The position numbers and the translations under genes are program-made. From Aliivibrio_A kagoshimensis (GTDB lineage Bacteria; Pseudomonadota; Gammaproteobacteria; Enterobacterales; Vibrionaceae): a stretch of DNA of 64,000 bases. The notes under the pieces were generated by a model. It searched no databases and was not told the DNA's origin. It saw only the letters and a program-made list of their open reading frames with translations. The stretch lies in contig NZ_JAKJSQ010000005.1 in assembly GCF_050337105.1 (NCBI RefSeq), positions 62,001-126,000 on the forward strand, written 5' to 3'. Within the stretch, counting starts at the first letter, position 1; each line of letters begins with the position of its first letter. This document shows positions 53,800 through 63,900 of the stretch, piece by piece.

Positions 53800-54471
53800 G
53801 TGTCTAGCCCTACATTAACTGATAAAGTTTCAAAAATGATCCGTCAGGACATCCTTACTGGTCAACTCCTTCCCGGTCAAAAGCTGGTTGTTGCTGATCT
53901 TAAATCCCGTTATGCGGTTGGTGCGTCTCCTATTAGAGAGGCCCTCGTACAGTTATCATCAGATAAATACGTTAAGTTTAAACCTCAGAAAGGCTGCTGG
54001 GTATCCCCTGTATCCGTTGATGAGCTAACCGAAATTTTCGAAAGTTTACGTATCGTTGGTCGCTTTTTATTAGAAAAATCGATTCAAAGCGGAAATGAAG
54101 ATTGGGAGTTAAAAGTATTAACCAGTTACCATAAACTGAGTCGCTCACTACAAACAAATCTCGGTCAAGACCTAGATATCAAGCTTGATGAGTGGGACGA
54201 ATTACATCGTCAGTTTCATTCAGCATTACTATCAGGTAGCGACTCTAAGATCATGTTTAGCTTCTATTTAGATCTAGTAGATCAGCTAAAAAGATACGAC
54301 TATATCCTACTCAATAAAGAGTCAATCTATATTGAACACGCGAAGGTTATCGAAGATCATGAAATTATCATGAAAGCCGCATTTTCTGGTGACACAGCAA
54401 AAGCGCTTGAGAAACTGGACGCGCACAGTGAAGATACTTTAGAACTGCTGAAAAAGTATATAAACAGTTAA
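53800..54471 (+). CDS. GntR-family regulator, FCD subfamily
   Basis: A 223-residue regulator starting at GTG 53800 with AAGAGAG upstream. The winged helix (about 5-70) has MIRQDILTGQLLPGQKL and YAVGASPIREALVQLSSDKYV. The FCD effector domain (about 78-215) is all-helical, with an acidic DEWDELHRQFHSALL containing the Asp/His pattern that often binds metal and a carboxylate. No metabolic gene is adjacent in the same operon, so targets are unknown. The 259-bp gap before it shows a repeated ATTCAGCC of uncertain meaning. Confidence 0.88.
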   Translation: MSSPTLTDKVSKMIRQDILTGQLLPGQKLVVADLKSRYAVGASPIREALVQLSSDKYVKFKPQKGCWVSPVSVDELTEIFESLRIVGRFLLEKSIQSGNEDWELKVLTSYHKLSRSLQTNLGQDLDIKLDEWDELHRQFHSALLSGSDSKIMFSFYLDLVDQLKRYDYILLNKESIYIEHAKVIEDHEIIMKAAFSGDTAKALEKLDAHSEDTLELLKKYINS

Positions 54472-54494
54472 TACTGATAGGCATTTAATTATTT

Positions 54495-54521
54495 AGTCGA
54501 GGATCATCCTCGACTTTTTTT
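54495..54521 (+). terminator. Intrinsic terminator of the GntR gene
   Basis: The stem AGTCGAGG / CCTCGACT has a 5-nt loop and is followed by seven T. Confidence 0.92.
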
Positions 54522-54523
54522 AT

Positions 54524-54655
54524 CTACCAGCCAAATAGCTCTCGATGATGAGTATTGAGTAAAACCACCATCAATAAGAAGTAAATGGCACTTAATTTAA
54601 AACCTAATACAACCAGACTTGCCACCGTTAATCTGACTAAAAAATCATTGAGCAT
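54524..54655 (-). CDS. Small membrane ORF, 43 aa, unknown function
   Basis: The minus-strand ATG at 54655 follows GGGGCGATAGGT, and TAG lies at 54524-54526. The product MLNDFLVRLTVASLVVLGFK... has one long or two short hydrophobic helices (about 5-36) and a polar C-terminus NTHHRELFGW. It lies downstream of the GntR terminator in opposite orientation and before ilvH. I do not recognise a family. Hydrophobic pattern and ribosome site are the only support. Confidence 0.45.
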   Translation of the reverse strand: MLNDFLVRLTVASLVVLGFKLSAIYFLLMVVLLNTHHRELFGW

Positions 54656-54813
54656 ACCTATCGCCCCACTATTTAGTCTCTAGCAATCCTTTTTGCATTC
54701 TTTCAAACTAAGAACAGACATCCTGTAAAGAGAGAATAAGCCTTATGTTAAAGGCTACGAAAAATACTTTTATAATTATAGACCACACACCGTATACGAC
54801 TTTAGTCTAATGC
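54656..54813. other. Intergenic region upstream of the 43-aa ORF
   Basis: Part of the 403-bp gap between the GntR gene and ilvH. It is AT-rich, with TATAAT on both strands near 54771-54780 and a short AGCCTT/AAGGCT hairpin at about 54739-54756. No -35 of good quality pairs with the -10 elements. Nothing else was identified. Confidence 0.4.
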
Positions 54814-54846
54814 AAAAAAAAACCAGCTAATTGTCGTTAGCTGGCT
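54814..54846 (-). terminator. Intrinsic terminator of ilvIH
   Basis: On the minus strand GCCAGCTAA / TTAGCTGG forms an 8-bp stem with a 6-nt loop, followed by nine T. Confidence 0.9.
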
Positions 54847-54874
54847 TAAATATTTGTTATTACAGTTTAAATAA

Positions 54875-55369
54875 TTACGCTTTTAGTGAACGTTCACCTC
54901 GAGCAATGCCCACAACGCCGCTTCGCGCCACTTCAACAACCTCAGTCACTTCACTTAATGCCGTAATAAAAGCATCTAATTTATCGCTCGTCCCTGTTAA
55001 CTGAACGGTATAGAGAGAACTCGTTACATCCACAATTTGCCCACGAAAGATATCAGACATGCGCTTTACTTCTGCGCGAGCAAAACCACTGGCTTTCACT
55101 TTCGCTAACAGTAGTTCACGCTCAACATGATCTGTCTCTGTCACTTCCTGAACTTTCAATACATCAACCAGCTTATGCAACTGCTTTTCTATCTGTTCTA
55201 ACTGAATATTATCCGTTGCCGTTGTGATATTCAGACGAGATAAAGTAGGGTCATCGGTTGGAGAGACGGTTAAAGACTCAATATTATAGCCGCGCTGAGA
55301 GAAAAGCCCAACGACGCGAGAAAGAGATCCTGATTCATTTTCAAGTAATAGTGAAATAATACGTCTCAT
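54875..55369 (-). CDS. ilvH: Acetolactate synthase III small subunit
   Basis: The regulatory subunit for valine feedback, 164 residues (E. coli 163). The N-terminal ACT domain begins MRRIISLLLENESGSLSRVVGLFSQRGYNIESL, where Gly14 and Asn29 are positions linked to valine sensing in E. coli. The C-terminal domain has KLDAFITAL. It starts 1 nt after the ilvI stop, so the subunits are coupled. Confidence 0.97.
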   Translation of the reverse strand: MRRIISLLLENESGSLSRVVGLFSQRGYNIESLTVSPTDDPTLSRLNITTATDNIQLEQIEKQLHKLVDVLKVQEVTETDHVERELLLAKVKASGFARAEVKRMSDIFRGQIVDVTSSLYTVQLTGTSDKLDAFITALSEVTEVVEVARSGVVGIARGERSLKA

Positions 55370-55370
55370 A

Positions 55371-57089
55371 TTAAGTTCTCTCCGTTTTGCTTAACCACAT
55401 CTTGTCCATTCCTTCGCCTTTAATCAGCATCGGGTATACATGTTCATGTTCATCAACACTGATATCAACAAACACCAAACGATCTTTCATATCTAACGCT
55501 CTTTTCAGCTCTGACTCAAGCTTATTAGGATCTGAAATTCTGACTCCCACATGACCATAAGCTTCAGCTATCGCAGCAAAATCAGGCACTGAGTCCATAT
55601 AAGAGTGCGAATGACGCCCTTGATAAATAAGGTCTTGCCACTGTTTCACCATTCCTAAGAAACGGTTATTCAAGTTAATAATTTTAACTGGAATATCATA
55701 CTGAAGGGCGGTCGACAACTCTTGAATATTCATCTGGATACTGCCATCACCCGTAATACAAACGACCACTTCGTCAGGCATAGCTAATTTAATACCCATC
55801 GCTGCTGGTAGACCAAACCCCATGGTGCCTAAACCACCAGAGTTGATCCAACGACGTGGTTTATCAAACGGGTAATAGAGAGCAGCAAACATCTGATGCT
55901 GTCCCACATCCGAAGCCACATAGGCATCACCATTGGTCAGCTTGTGCAGCGTTTCAACCACTTGTTGAGGTTTAATGCGATCGGTAGATTTATCATATTT
56001 CAAGCTGTCACGAGCGCGCCACTCATCAATCTGTTGCCACCAGCCCTTCATAGCATCCGCATCATTGCTGCTGCCTTGCTCCTCTAGCAGTGATAACATG
56101 CTTGATAAGATCTGGTCCGCTGAACCAACGATCGGAACATCCACTTGTACAGACTTTGAGATGGATGAAGGGTCAATATCGATGTGAAGCACTTTTGCAT
56201 CAGGGCAGTATTTCTCAACATTATTGGTAGTTCTATCATCAAAACGAACACCAATACCAAATATAAGATCACTGTTGTGCATGGTCATATTGGCTTCGTA
56301 GCAACCATGCATACCTAGCATGCCCACTGAGTTTTTATGGGAGGCCGGAAATCCGCCCAACCCCATCAACGTACTAACCACCGGAATATTCAGTGCTTCA
56401 GAGAGCTGAAGCACCTCTTTACTGCTGTCTGACATGATGACACCGCCACCCACATACAGCACTGGTTTTTTCGCTTCTAAAAGTGCTTTTAATCCCTTCT
56501 TAATTTGCCCTTTATGGCCGACTTTAGTTGGATTATATGAACGCATTTTAATGGTTTCAGGATAGGCGTATTCGAATTTTTTAGTCGGGTCCATCATGTC
56601 TTTTGGAAGATCGATAACCACAGGTCCAGGTCGACCTGATGAAGCTAAATAGAATGCTTTTTTGATGATCTCTGGAATATCAGAAGCTTTTTGGACTAAG
56701 AAACTGTGTTTCACAACCGGTCTTGAAATACCAATCATGTCACACTCTTGAAATGCATCATTACCGATTAACCCGGTTGGAACCTGACCTGAAATGACCA
56801 CTAACGGAATAGAGTCAGTATAAGCAGTCGCAATACCGGTAATGGCATTGGTTGCACCAGGACCCGATGTAACCAGGACAACACCGACTTCGCCTGTCGC
56901 TCTAGCAAAACCATCGGCCATGTGAACAGCGGCTTGCTCATGTCTTACTAATACATGCTCAACTTCCCCTTTTTCATGAAGGGCGTCGTAGATGTCTAGA
57001 ACAGAGCCTCCAGGGTAGCCAAAGATGTGTTTCACACCTTGATCAATCAGTGAGCGGACTACCATATCCGCGCCAGATAACATTTCCAT
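55371..57089 (-). CDS. ilvI: Acetolactate synthase III large subunit
   Basis: The ThDP-dependent catalytic subunit of branched-chain amino-acid synthesis. The ATG at 57089 (GGAG 8 nt upstream) gives 572 residues and MEMLSGADMVVRSLIDQGV, as in E. coli IlvI (574). A frame from 57107 adds six residues and is rejected. The catalytic Glu51 lies in RHEQAAVHMADG, and the ThDP/Mg block is GDGSIQMN with NNRFLGMVKQWQ. A possible Ile-rich leader peptide lies 90 nt upstream. Confidence 0.97.
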   Translation of the reverse strand: MEMLSGADMVVRSLIDQGVKHIFGYPGGSVLDIYDALHEKGEVEHVLVRHEQAAVHMADGFARATGEVGVVLVTSGPGATNAITGIATAYTDSIPLVVISGQVPTGLIGNDAFQECDMIGISRPVVKHSFLVQKASDIPEIIKKAFYLASSGRPGPVVIDLPKDMMDPTKKFEYAYPETIKMRSYNPTKVGHKGQIKKGLKALLEAKKPVLYVGGGVIMSDSSKEVLQLSEALNIPVVSTLMGLGGFPASHKNSVGMLGMHGCYEANMTMHNSDLIFGIGVRFDDRTTNNVEKYCPDAKVLHIDIDPSSISKSVQVDVPIVGSADQILSSMLSLLEEQGSSNDADAMKGWWQQIDEWRARDSLKYDKSTDRIKPQQVVETLHKLTNGDAYVASDVGQHQMFAALYYPFDKPRRWINSGGLGTMGFGLPAAMGIKLAMPDEVVVCITGDGSIQMNIQELSTALQYDIPVKIINLNNRFLGMVKQWQDLIYQGRHSHSYMDSVPDFAAIAEAYGHVGVRISDPNKLESELKRALDMKDRLVFVDISVDEHEHVYPMLIKGEGMDKMWLSKTERT

Positions 57090-57178
57090 ATTTTTTCTCC
57101 AGGTCATTGCTAACTGAAACAGTGCTAAACGGTATTCAACAAACTTTCAGTTTCGCATAGTTAGGGCTTATTTTTAGC

Positions 57179-57205
57179 CTAAACAGAAATAATGATATTT
57201 TTCAT
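57179..57205 (-). CDS. Possible ilvI leader peptide (MKNIIISV)
   Basis: An eight-codon ORF on the minus strand, ATG at 57205 and TAG at 57179-57181, with GGAG 9 nt upstream. Three consecutive Ile codons and a Val codon are what an attenuator of a branched-chain amino-acid operon would use. Downstream are a GGCT/AGCC hairpin and a longer AACTGAAA/TTTCAGTT pair before the ilvI ribosome site. No T-run terminator is obvious. The E. coli ilvIH operon is Lrp-controlled without a leader peptide, so this is tentative. Confidence 0.3.
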   Translation of the reverse strand: MKNIIISV

Positions 57206-57414
57206 TCTATGCAGCTCCATTTTTCATAACAAATAGAACCAACCAGAAACAACTTTAACCCTTTAGTTGCAATTAAGTCCACGGTTGTTTTTTCTTTTAA
57301 ATCCAAATAACCAATAAAACTGAAAAAATAAAAGTATTCCACCTGAAAATGAGTAGGTAGGCAGACAATTAGACCTAATCTAAATGAAAATTCGACACAA
57401 AAAATCAAGGCAAT
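57206..57414. other. ilvIH upstream region
   Basis: This 209-bp AT-rich stretch is part of the 386-bp gap between the acyl-CoA synthetase stop and ilvI. It should contain the ilvIH promoter and possible Lrp or LeuO sites. I see no clear -35/-10 pair and no RNA gene. A frame across it on the minus strand has no family resemblance. Confidence 0.4.
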
Positions 57415-57441
57415 AAAAAAGGAGCCCAAGGCTCCTTTTTT
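57415..57441 (-). terminator. Terminator of the acyl-CoA synthetase gene (bidirectional form)
   Basis: The stem GGAGCC / GGCTCC has a 3-nt loop, six A on the left and six T on the right. On the minus strand it ends the gene at 57476. Confidence 0.9.
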
Positions 57442-57475
57442 ATGATGTTTGACTCATCTCTGAACGGGTTAAGTT

Positions 57476-59272
57476 CTATTTTTTGTCATCGTACATATCG
57501 TCAATTTCACTCTGATACCGCTCATCAATCACCTTACGTCGTAATTTCTGAGTTGGCGTCAGCTCTCCTTTATCCATAGAGAAGGCTTTGGGTAGCAGTG
57601 TGAACTTTTTGACCTGCTCGAAACGAGCCAGCTCTTTTTGCAAGTCAGAGACTCTACTCTCAAACATCTCAACAATTTGACTGTGTTTAAGTAGATCCAT
57701 ACGGTCATGGTAGATGATATTGAGCTCTTTGGCATACTCCTCAAGAACATCATAACAAGGCACAATTAACGCTGAAACAAATTTTCTAGTATCCGCAACC
57801 ACAGCAATCTGTTCAATAAAGTGATCTTTGCCTATGGTACCTTCAATCATTTGGGGGGCGATGTATTTTCCCCCAGAGGTTTTCATTAACTCTTTAATAC
57901 GATCGGTTATATAGAGGTTTCCATTCGCATCAAACTCGCCAGCATCGCCTGTTTTCAAAAAACCGTCTTCTGTGAAAGTTTTCGCTGTCTCTTCTGGTTT
58001 TTTATAATAACCACGCATAACCATTGGACCACGAACCAAAATCTCATTTTTATCGCCAATTTTCACTTCGGCGCCCAGCATCGCTGTCCCTATAGAGTCA
58101 GGATTAAACTCTCTATCATTCCAACAAGACACTGTTGCCGTGGTTTCTGTCATACCGTAACCCAGTTTGACATTAATTCCGATGGCATGAAAAAAACGTC
58201 CTATGGTTGTATCTAATTTTGCACCGCCGCAGGGCATAAAGTTAATGTTTCCACCCAAAATTCCACGCAGCTTGTTCAGTACTAACTTGTCCGCTAACTG
58301 ATAAGCACTTTTTAGTGCCCAAGATGGTTGACGGGACTCTTGATGCGCCACGGCCATTTTAGCGCCCATATTAACTGCCCAAGTGAACATGATCTTTTTA
58401 TGCAGGGGTGCGCGCGACACCTTCTCATGTACGGTAGAGAAGATCTTCTCGTAAAAACGTGGGACAGCAGCGACCACCGTTGGTTTAACTTCCGACAGCG
58501 CCTCTTTAATTAGATTGGTATTTTGTAAATAGCAGTTCACCGCACCTTTGTGAAGCACATAAAACGTCCAAGCTCGTTCAAATACATGCGATAGAGGTAA
58601 AAAGCAGAGAGAGACATCTTTCTCCGTTAACGCCAGACGTTGATCATGTCCCAAAAGCTGGGCTGCTACATTAGTATAATCAAGCATCACACCTTTCGGC
58701 TCACCGGTGGTGCCAGAGGTATAAATAAGCGTCAGAAGATCATCCATATTGGCGTCTTCTATCCGGCTATCAAGTTCACTGCTGTCAGCCTGAGTTACGG
58801 AATCAATGAAACTGTTCCAGTGATAGCCTGAAGGGTGATCATTAAGGTCTACCTCGTCAGTCATCGCAACGATATACTCTAATGATTCACACTGCTCAAA
58901 AATCACTACTGCGGCATTATATTGAGCTTGTTCACCTACAAATAGAATGCGTACGTCTGCATCATTAATAATATAGGCTGATTGTTTAGGGGTATTGGTC
59001 GGATAGATAGGAACCGTGACTGCACGAGCTTGCATAGTCGCGAAATCAGCAATAGACCAACGAGCCATATTGTTTGAGAATATACCGACGTTCTCTTGTA
59101 CTTTTACCCCATAAGCCAGTAGTGCGAGAGAGAGCTCATCAATTTGCTGTCCAAACTGCTGCCAGCTAATATCCGACCAATTCCCCTGAGAGTCACGTTC
59201 ACGTAAAGCAGTATCATTTTGACGTTGAGCTGCTTGCTCACGAACTCTTTTTACAATATGCAAATCATTCAT
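57476..59272 (-). CDS. Long-chain fatty-acid-CoA ligase (FAA1 type)
   Basis: A 598-residue AMP-forming acyl-CoA synthetase of the long FAA1-like type. The P-loop is YTSGTTGEPKGVMLDY (about 178-193), and the mid motif is LGYGMTETTA. FLKTGDAGEFDANGN and the hinge DRIKELMKTSGGKYIAPQMIE lie in the C-terminal part, with Lys near KGELTPTQKLRRK. It activates long-chain fatty acids for lipid use. The order ilvH-ilvI-ligase-leuO matches V. cholerae VC2482-VC2485 as I recall it. Exact chain preference is not readable. Confidence 0.9.
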   Translation of the reverse strand: MNDLHIVKRVREQAAQRQNDTALRERDSQGNWSDISWQQFGQQIDELSLALLAYGVKVQENVGIFSNNMARWSIADFATMQARAVTVPIYPTNTPKQSAYIINDADVRILFVGEQAQYNAAVVIFEQCESLEYIVAMTDEVDLNDHPSGYHWNSFIDSVTQADSSELDSRIEDANMDDLLTLIYTSGTTGEPKGVMLDYTNVAAQLLGHDQRLALTEKDVSLCFLPLSHVFERAWTFYVLHKGAVNCYLQNTNLIKEALSEVKPTVVAAVPRFYEKIFSTVHEKVSRAPLHKKIMFTWAVNMGAKMAVAHQESRQPSWALKSAYQLADKLVLNKLRGILGGNINFMPCGGAKLDTTIGRFFHAIGINVKLGYGMTETTATVSCWNDREFNPDSIGTAMLGAEVKIGDKNEILVRGPMVMRGYYKKPEETAKTFTEDGFLKTGDAGEFDANGNLYITDRIKELMKTSGGKYIAPQMIEGTIGKDHFIEQIAVVADTRKFVSALIVPCYDVLEEYAKELNIIYHDRMDLLKHSQIVEMFESRVSDLQKELARFEQVKKFTLLPKAFSMDKGELTPTQKLRRKVIDERYQSEIDDMYDDKK

Positions 59273-59456
59273 AAATAATATCTGTACCTTAGGCTTACAA
59301 GTGTAAGCTGATTTTGATGCAGGAATTCTACAAACAGTGGATAAAAAGGCAACTAAATAAATTGCTCAATCGACGGTATGACGCATAAAGAGTCTTAAAA
59401 ACTTTAAAACAGTCTATTTAAGTTTCTATTATTCAAAAACATAGAGGCGAATATAC

Positions 59457-59481
59457 AAAAAAGCCAGCAGAAGCTGACTTT
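59457..59481 (-). terminator. Intrinsic terminator of leuO
   Basis: On the minus strand AAAGTCAGC / GCTGGCTTT (one mismatch) has a 4-nt loop and is followed by a six-T run. Confidence 0.8.
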
Positions 59482-59500
59482 CTCTAATATGTGACATTGA

Positions 59501-60466
59501 TTATAGTTGATGTGAAGCAACTATCTCTTCACCACAGATCTTCATTAATTGATCTCTCATCCAGATATTTCCTTTGTCTTTCAGTGAAGACTCATGCCAG
59601 CTCAAGTAACTACTGATTTTGTTGTTCTCAAATGGCAGTTCAAGGACTTTGAACTGTGCGTTATTTGGCATGGATTCAACCAACCAGCGCGGAGCAACAG
59701 TCACCAAATCAGATTGAGCCACAACATACAGAATATTACTCATACTCGTACCTTGGTACGCTTGAACATAGTTATCATTAGAGTAGATAGAATCACCAAA
59801 ACGGTACACTTTATCTATCTTAGATAAGATCGCGTGTTTTTCTGCTAACAGCTCTTGTTTAGAGATTGAGTCACCAATTCTTGGGTGCGTTGAGCTACTA
59901 ATAACCACCAGCTCATCACTAAATAGCTCGGTGCTGGCAAAACCGGGTTCATCAAATTTAGCGTAATCAATCACAAAATCAACCTCTTGATAACGTAATT
60001 TTTGAGCTAGGTTAGCGTCGATCTCTCCATCTAACTGAAGTTGAACATAAGGCGCTTCGGTATGGATATCCTTCATAATACGAGGAGCGAAGCGTATGTC
60101 AGATGGGCTACAGATCGCCAGTTTAAACTGACGTTCAGACGTTTCTGGTGAAAATATTGAACTTGGTAACTCGTTTTTTACCAACTGAAGAGCTTGCCTT
60201 AGTGGCCCAAATAACTGTTTCGCTCTTAATGTTGGTTGTATACCACGTCCATGACGAATAAATAGCTCATCATTGAACATCACCTTCAAGCGCGCAACGG
60301 CATTACTGACTGCTGGTTGAGACATTCCTAAATTTTGTGCTGCACGCGTAATATTCTGTTCCTGCATAACAGCATCAAAGACTGTCAGTAAATTCAGGTC
60401 CACGCCGCGTAAGTTTGAGTCCATACGAAAGTGGTTTGATTGGGCAGAGTTATCTCTACGTATCAT
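59501..60466 (-). CDS. leuO: LysR-type regulator LeuO
   Basis: A 321-residue LysR regulator known for relieving H-NS silencing and, in Vibrio, for links to bile and acid responses. The N-terminal helix-turn-helix has RGVDLNLLTVFDAVMQEQNITRAAQNLGMSQPAVSNAVARLK (about 20-61). The effector-binding part follows to about 310. LeuO rather than a generic LysR is favoured by the DLNLLTVFDAVM start and by its place beside the ilvIH-ligase cluster. The ATG at 60466 precedes a short hydrophilic leader; a later Met (residue 15) is also possible. Confidence 0.9.
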   Translation of the reverse strand: MIRRDNSAQSNHFRMDSNLRGVDLNLLTVFDAVMQEQNITRAAQNLGMSQPAVSNAVARLKVMFNDELFIRHGRGIQPTLRAKQLFGPLRQALQLVKNELPSSIFSPETSERQFKLAICSPSDIRFAPRIMKDIHTEAPYVQLQLDGEIDANLAQKLRYQEVDFVIDYAKFDEPGFASTELFSDELVVISSSTHPRIGDSISKQELLAEKHAILSKIDKVYRFGDSIYSNDNYVQAYQGTSMSNILYVVAQSDLVTVAPRWLVESMPNNAQFKVLELPFENNKISSYLSWHESSLKDKGNIWMRDQLMKICGEEIVASHQL

Positions 60467-60874
60467 TGGTAAGCCTTATAAAGTAGGGGATTTTTCTCAA
60501 GCGTCAATGCCAACAAATCGGATCGTTCTTAATCCTAATAATATTCGCCAAGGAAATAGTTCCGAGCCAGATGCAACTATTCATCAATAACAAATAAAGC
60601 GCCATAGCCTTTGATATTTAATCATTTCTTTTCATATTAATTGAAAATTATCCATTTAGTTTCAAATAATTAACTTTAAAAAAGAGGAAAATAAAAAAAA
60701 CTAAACATTCCTAAAAGGTATGGTTTATCACCCACTATACAGCATGACATACTAATTAAGCAATATTATAGTTATAGTTAAATCATTCATAGAGGCGATA
60801 GAACAATTATGAAGTGGCTATTGTTTTCGAAAATACTACCGCTAAAAATAGTTTTATCAATAGCTAATAATAAT
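60467..60874. other. AT-rich region upstream of leuO
   Basis: This makes up most of the 463-bp gap between leuO and the RND pump stop. It is very AT-rich with many A and T runs, which suits an H-NS-bound, LeuO-antagonised control region. I see no named promoter pair, RNA gene or repeat. A plus-strand frame from 60809 was considered and rejected. Confidence 0.5.
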
Positions 60875-60909
60875 TTCCCCCTCAACATAGAGATAATGTT
60901 GAGGGGGAA
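60875..60909 (-). terminator. 14-bp hairpin after the RND pump gene
   Basis: TTCCCCCTCAACAT (60875-60888) and ATGTTGAGGGGGAA (60896-60909) pair perfectly around a 7-nt loop. It lies about 20 nt past the pump stop. The strand reading away from the pump continues as ATTATTATTAG, without a clean T-run. Confidence 0.75.
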
Positions 60910-60929
60910 CCGTGGTCTGAGCAGAGTAC

Positions 60930-63900
60930 TTACAGTGAGAGTCTGTGATGTTTTTTCACCCAGCCTCCATCCGCTAATACTGCATAAGCAGCAGGAATCA
61001 TAAAGAGCACCAGCAGTGTTGAAGTAAATATGCCAAACACAATCGAGATAACTAAAGGTTTAATGACTTGTGCTTGTAAACTGGTTTCCAACAGAAGAGG
61101 TAAAAGACCCGCAGCCGTTGTTAATGACGTTAAAAAGACGGCTCGGAATCGCTCTTGGCTCGCCTTAACCACTGATTCATGCACCGTCATCCCTTCATCG
61201 ACATGATGACGAATATATTGCACCAATAATATGGAGTCATTAACGACAACCCCAGCAAGAGACACAAACCCCATGATACTAGGCATACTTAATGAGTGTC
61301 CGAGTAAGAAGTGCCCCCAAAGCACACCAATCAATGCTAAAGGGATGGCGATCATTACCACAAAAGGCTCAAGGTAACTTCTAAACTGAAAACTTAAAAT
61401 TACAAATACACCAAACAGTCCTATCATAAATCCTGTTGCGATAGATTGACCTGTCTGCGCTGAATCTTTCGCCTCCCCTTCAAAGTCAAATCGCAACGTC
61501 GGATACCGCTGCTGAAGCGTGGGCACAAGATCTTTCTTGAACTGGTTAAGTATCTCTGTAGAGCTGATCTGAGAAGCATGCACATCACCAAAAACACTTA
61601 ATGTTCTTACTCCATTAACTCTTTGTATACGTACATAGTTTCTCTGAGGGGTTAATGTTGCAAGAGATGCGAGAGGAATCTGGCTACCGTTAGGCATGAT
61701 AATAGGGAAGTTCTCCAAAGTATGAAGATCGCCAGCTTGCTCTTTATTAAAGCGAACCTCTATCTCAATATTTTCAACGCCTAACTGAATTTCGTCCGCA
61801 GTCTGGCCAAAATACGCCGCACGCAGCTGATTAGCAACCAGCTGCCCTGTAATCCCATAGGTTTCCGCTCCAGGACGCAGTTTGACTAATACCTCCTCTT
61901 TACCCATTCGCATATCATCAAGGACACCATACACCCCTGCAAACTCATTGAGATAGGCTTGAACCTCTATAGAAGCGGCTTTTAACGTATGCAGATCACT
62001 GTCCATCATACGTATTTCAATGGCTCGCCCTCCAGGTCCCATAGTAGGCTGTTTAAATACTAACGTGACAGGCTCTGGAAGATCACCAACCTCTAAACGC
62101 CACGCATCAATAAAGTCATCCAATAGAGAGTTTCGCTCTTCCGCCCCTAAAAAGTCTAAACGCACTGTCGCAAGGTGTGGTCCCGATTCATTGGCATCCG
62201 CGTTTACATTAAACTGTTGCGTAATATGCTCTACCAGTTGACGTCCCCCTTCGTTATTTTCACTCCATGTTTTATTTAAGCGCTGCGCTGCAGTCACAAT
62301 GTGTTCGACAACGAGCTCTGTTTGAGAGAGTGACGAGCCTGGGGGAAGGATGATTCTCGCTTCAGCAATATCCCCATCCAACTCAGGAAAGCCGACAAAC
62401 TTTAGCGCGCCACCGGAAATAAGGGAAAAGGAGACAAGCAACATAGCGATGACACTGCCTAAGAATGCATAACGCCACTCCACGACCTTAGTCACCGCAT
62501 AAACAAGCGTGGTATTTCGAAAGTGGTCAAAACGATCGAGCAGACGTTTTTTAAAACCAGACACAGGTTTATCATTTTTAGCTCTATGCAGCGAATGGGA
62601 TAAATGGTTGGGTAAAATAAGAAATGCCTCTATTAAACTCAGGCTTAATACCAAGATCAGCACTTGAGGAACCACTCTTAATACCGCCCCCATCTCCCCT
62701 TGCAGAAACATCAAGCTGCCAAAAATACAGACCGTAGTAAGGAAAGAGGAGATAACCCCCGGCATCACTTTTTTGACCCCATTATACACCGCATCATCTA
62801 TCTCTTGCCCTCGGTCCAAATGAGAGGCAATAGACTCTGCAATAACGATAGCATCGTCCATCATGATCCCTATCGCCATTAATAACGCAACCAAAGACAT
62901 GATATTAATAGAGAGACCTAAGCTGGCCATTAAAAACAGACCACCAAGAAAAGCAACCGGAAGGCCTGCTGCAACCCAAAAGGAGTATCGTAGAGTAAAA
63001 AATAGCCACATGGTTAAAAAAACAAGGGTGATACCCTGCCAACCATTACTCACCATCATAGTGAGGCGATCCCATAATAGTGAAGAGAGATCATTGGTCA
63101 TTTCCAGTGTCACGCCATCCGGGGCAACCGACTGTTGATAAGTGACAAATTCAGCCACTCTCTCCTTAATTCTCAATGCATCATCAGATTTATTTTTACT
63201 CACTTTCAATACTGCTGAGGGATTACCGTTGAAGATAATCTTCTGTTCGTCGAGTTCAAAACGGTCACTGATCGTGGCAATATCCCCCAAGCGGATCAGA
63301 GCGCCACTCTCAGAGGCACCCATCACGATAGTAGCCAGTTCAACAGGGGTTGTTTTTCTTTCATCAAAGCGAATTAAGAAGTTCTTTTCTGGCGTTTCAA
63401 TGCTTCCGCTCGGTAATTTAATATTTTGTGCAGCCAGTTTATTGGCTATATCATTAACGTTGAGACCTAGCTGACGAATCGCGACCTCATCTAACTCAAC
63501 TCGGTATTGATGATCAGAGAACCCAGTCACTCTGACCAAGGCAACGTCATAATCCAGTTTTAAGATTAACTTCAGCTTCTCAGCATACGCTTTTAGTTCA
63601 GGCCAGGTTGTTTTGGCAGAGATCGCCACATCAACCACGGGTTCATTCCAATCCAATTCCTGCACAATCGGAGACTCTATCTCTTTTGGGAAGTCATTGA
63701 TGGCATTGATCTGTGTCTGCACATCCACTAACATCCTGCCAATATCCGTTTTTTCGTTCAGCTTGATCACTAAACGAGCTGAGCCTTCAACCGCTTCACA
63801 TCGGGTCTCTTCAATATTACCAAGACCATCGACGGCATCTTCCATCCTCACACAGATACTCTCTTCAACCTCTTGAGGAGAGGCACCAGGATACACAACT

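Noticed and set aside
57202..57429. Minus-strand 75-codon hydrophobic frame before ilvI
   Set aside because: It crosses the terminator at 57415-57441, and no ribosome site or family pattern supports it.
60809..61003. Plus-strand 64-codon frame starting MKWLLFSKILPLKIVLS
   Set aside because: It runs through the strong hairpin at 60875-60909 and into the antisense of the pump 3' end. The later half has no protein-like pattern, and the start looks signal-like only by its AT-rich bases.
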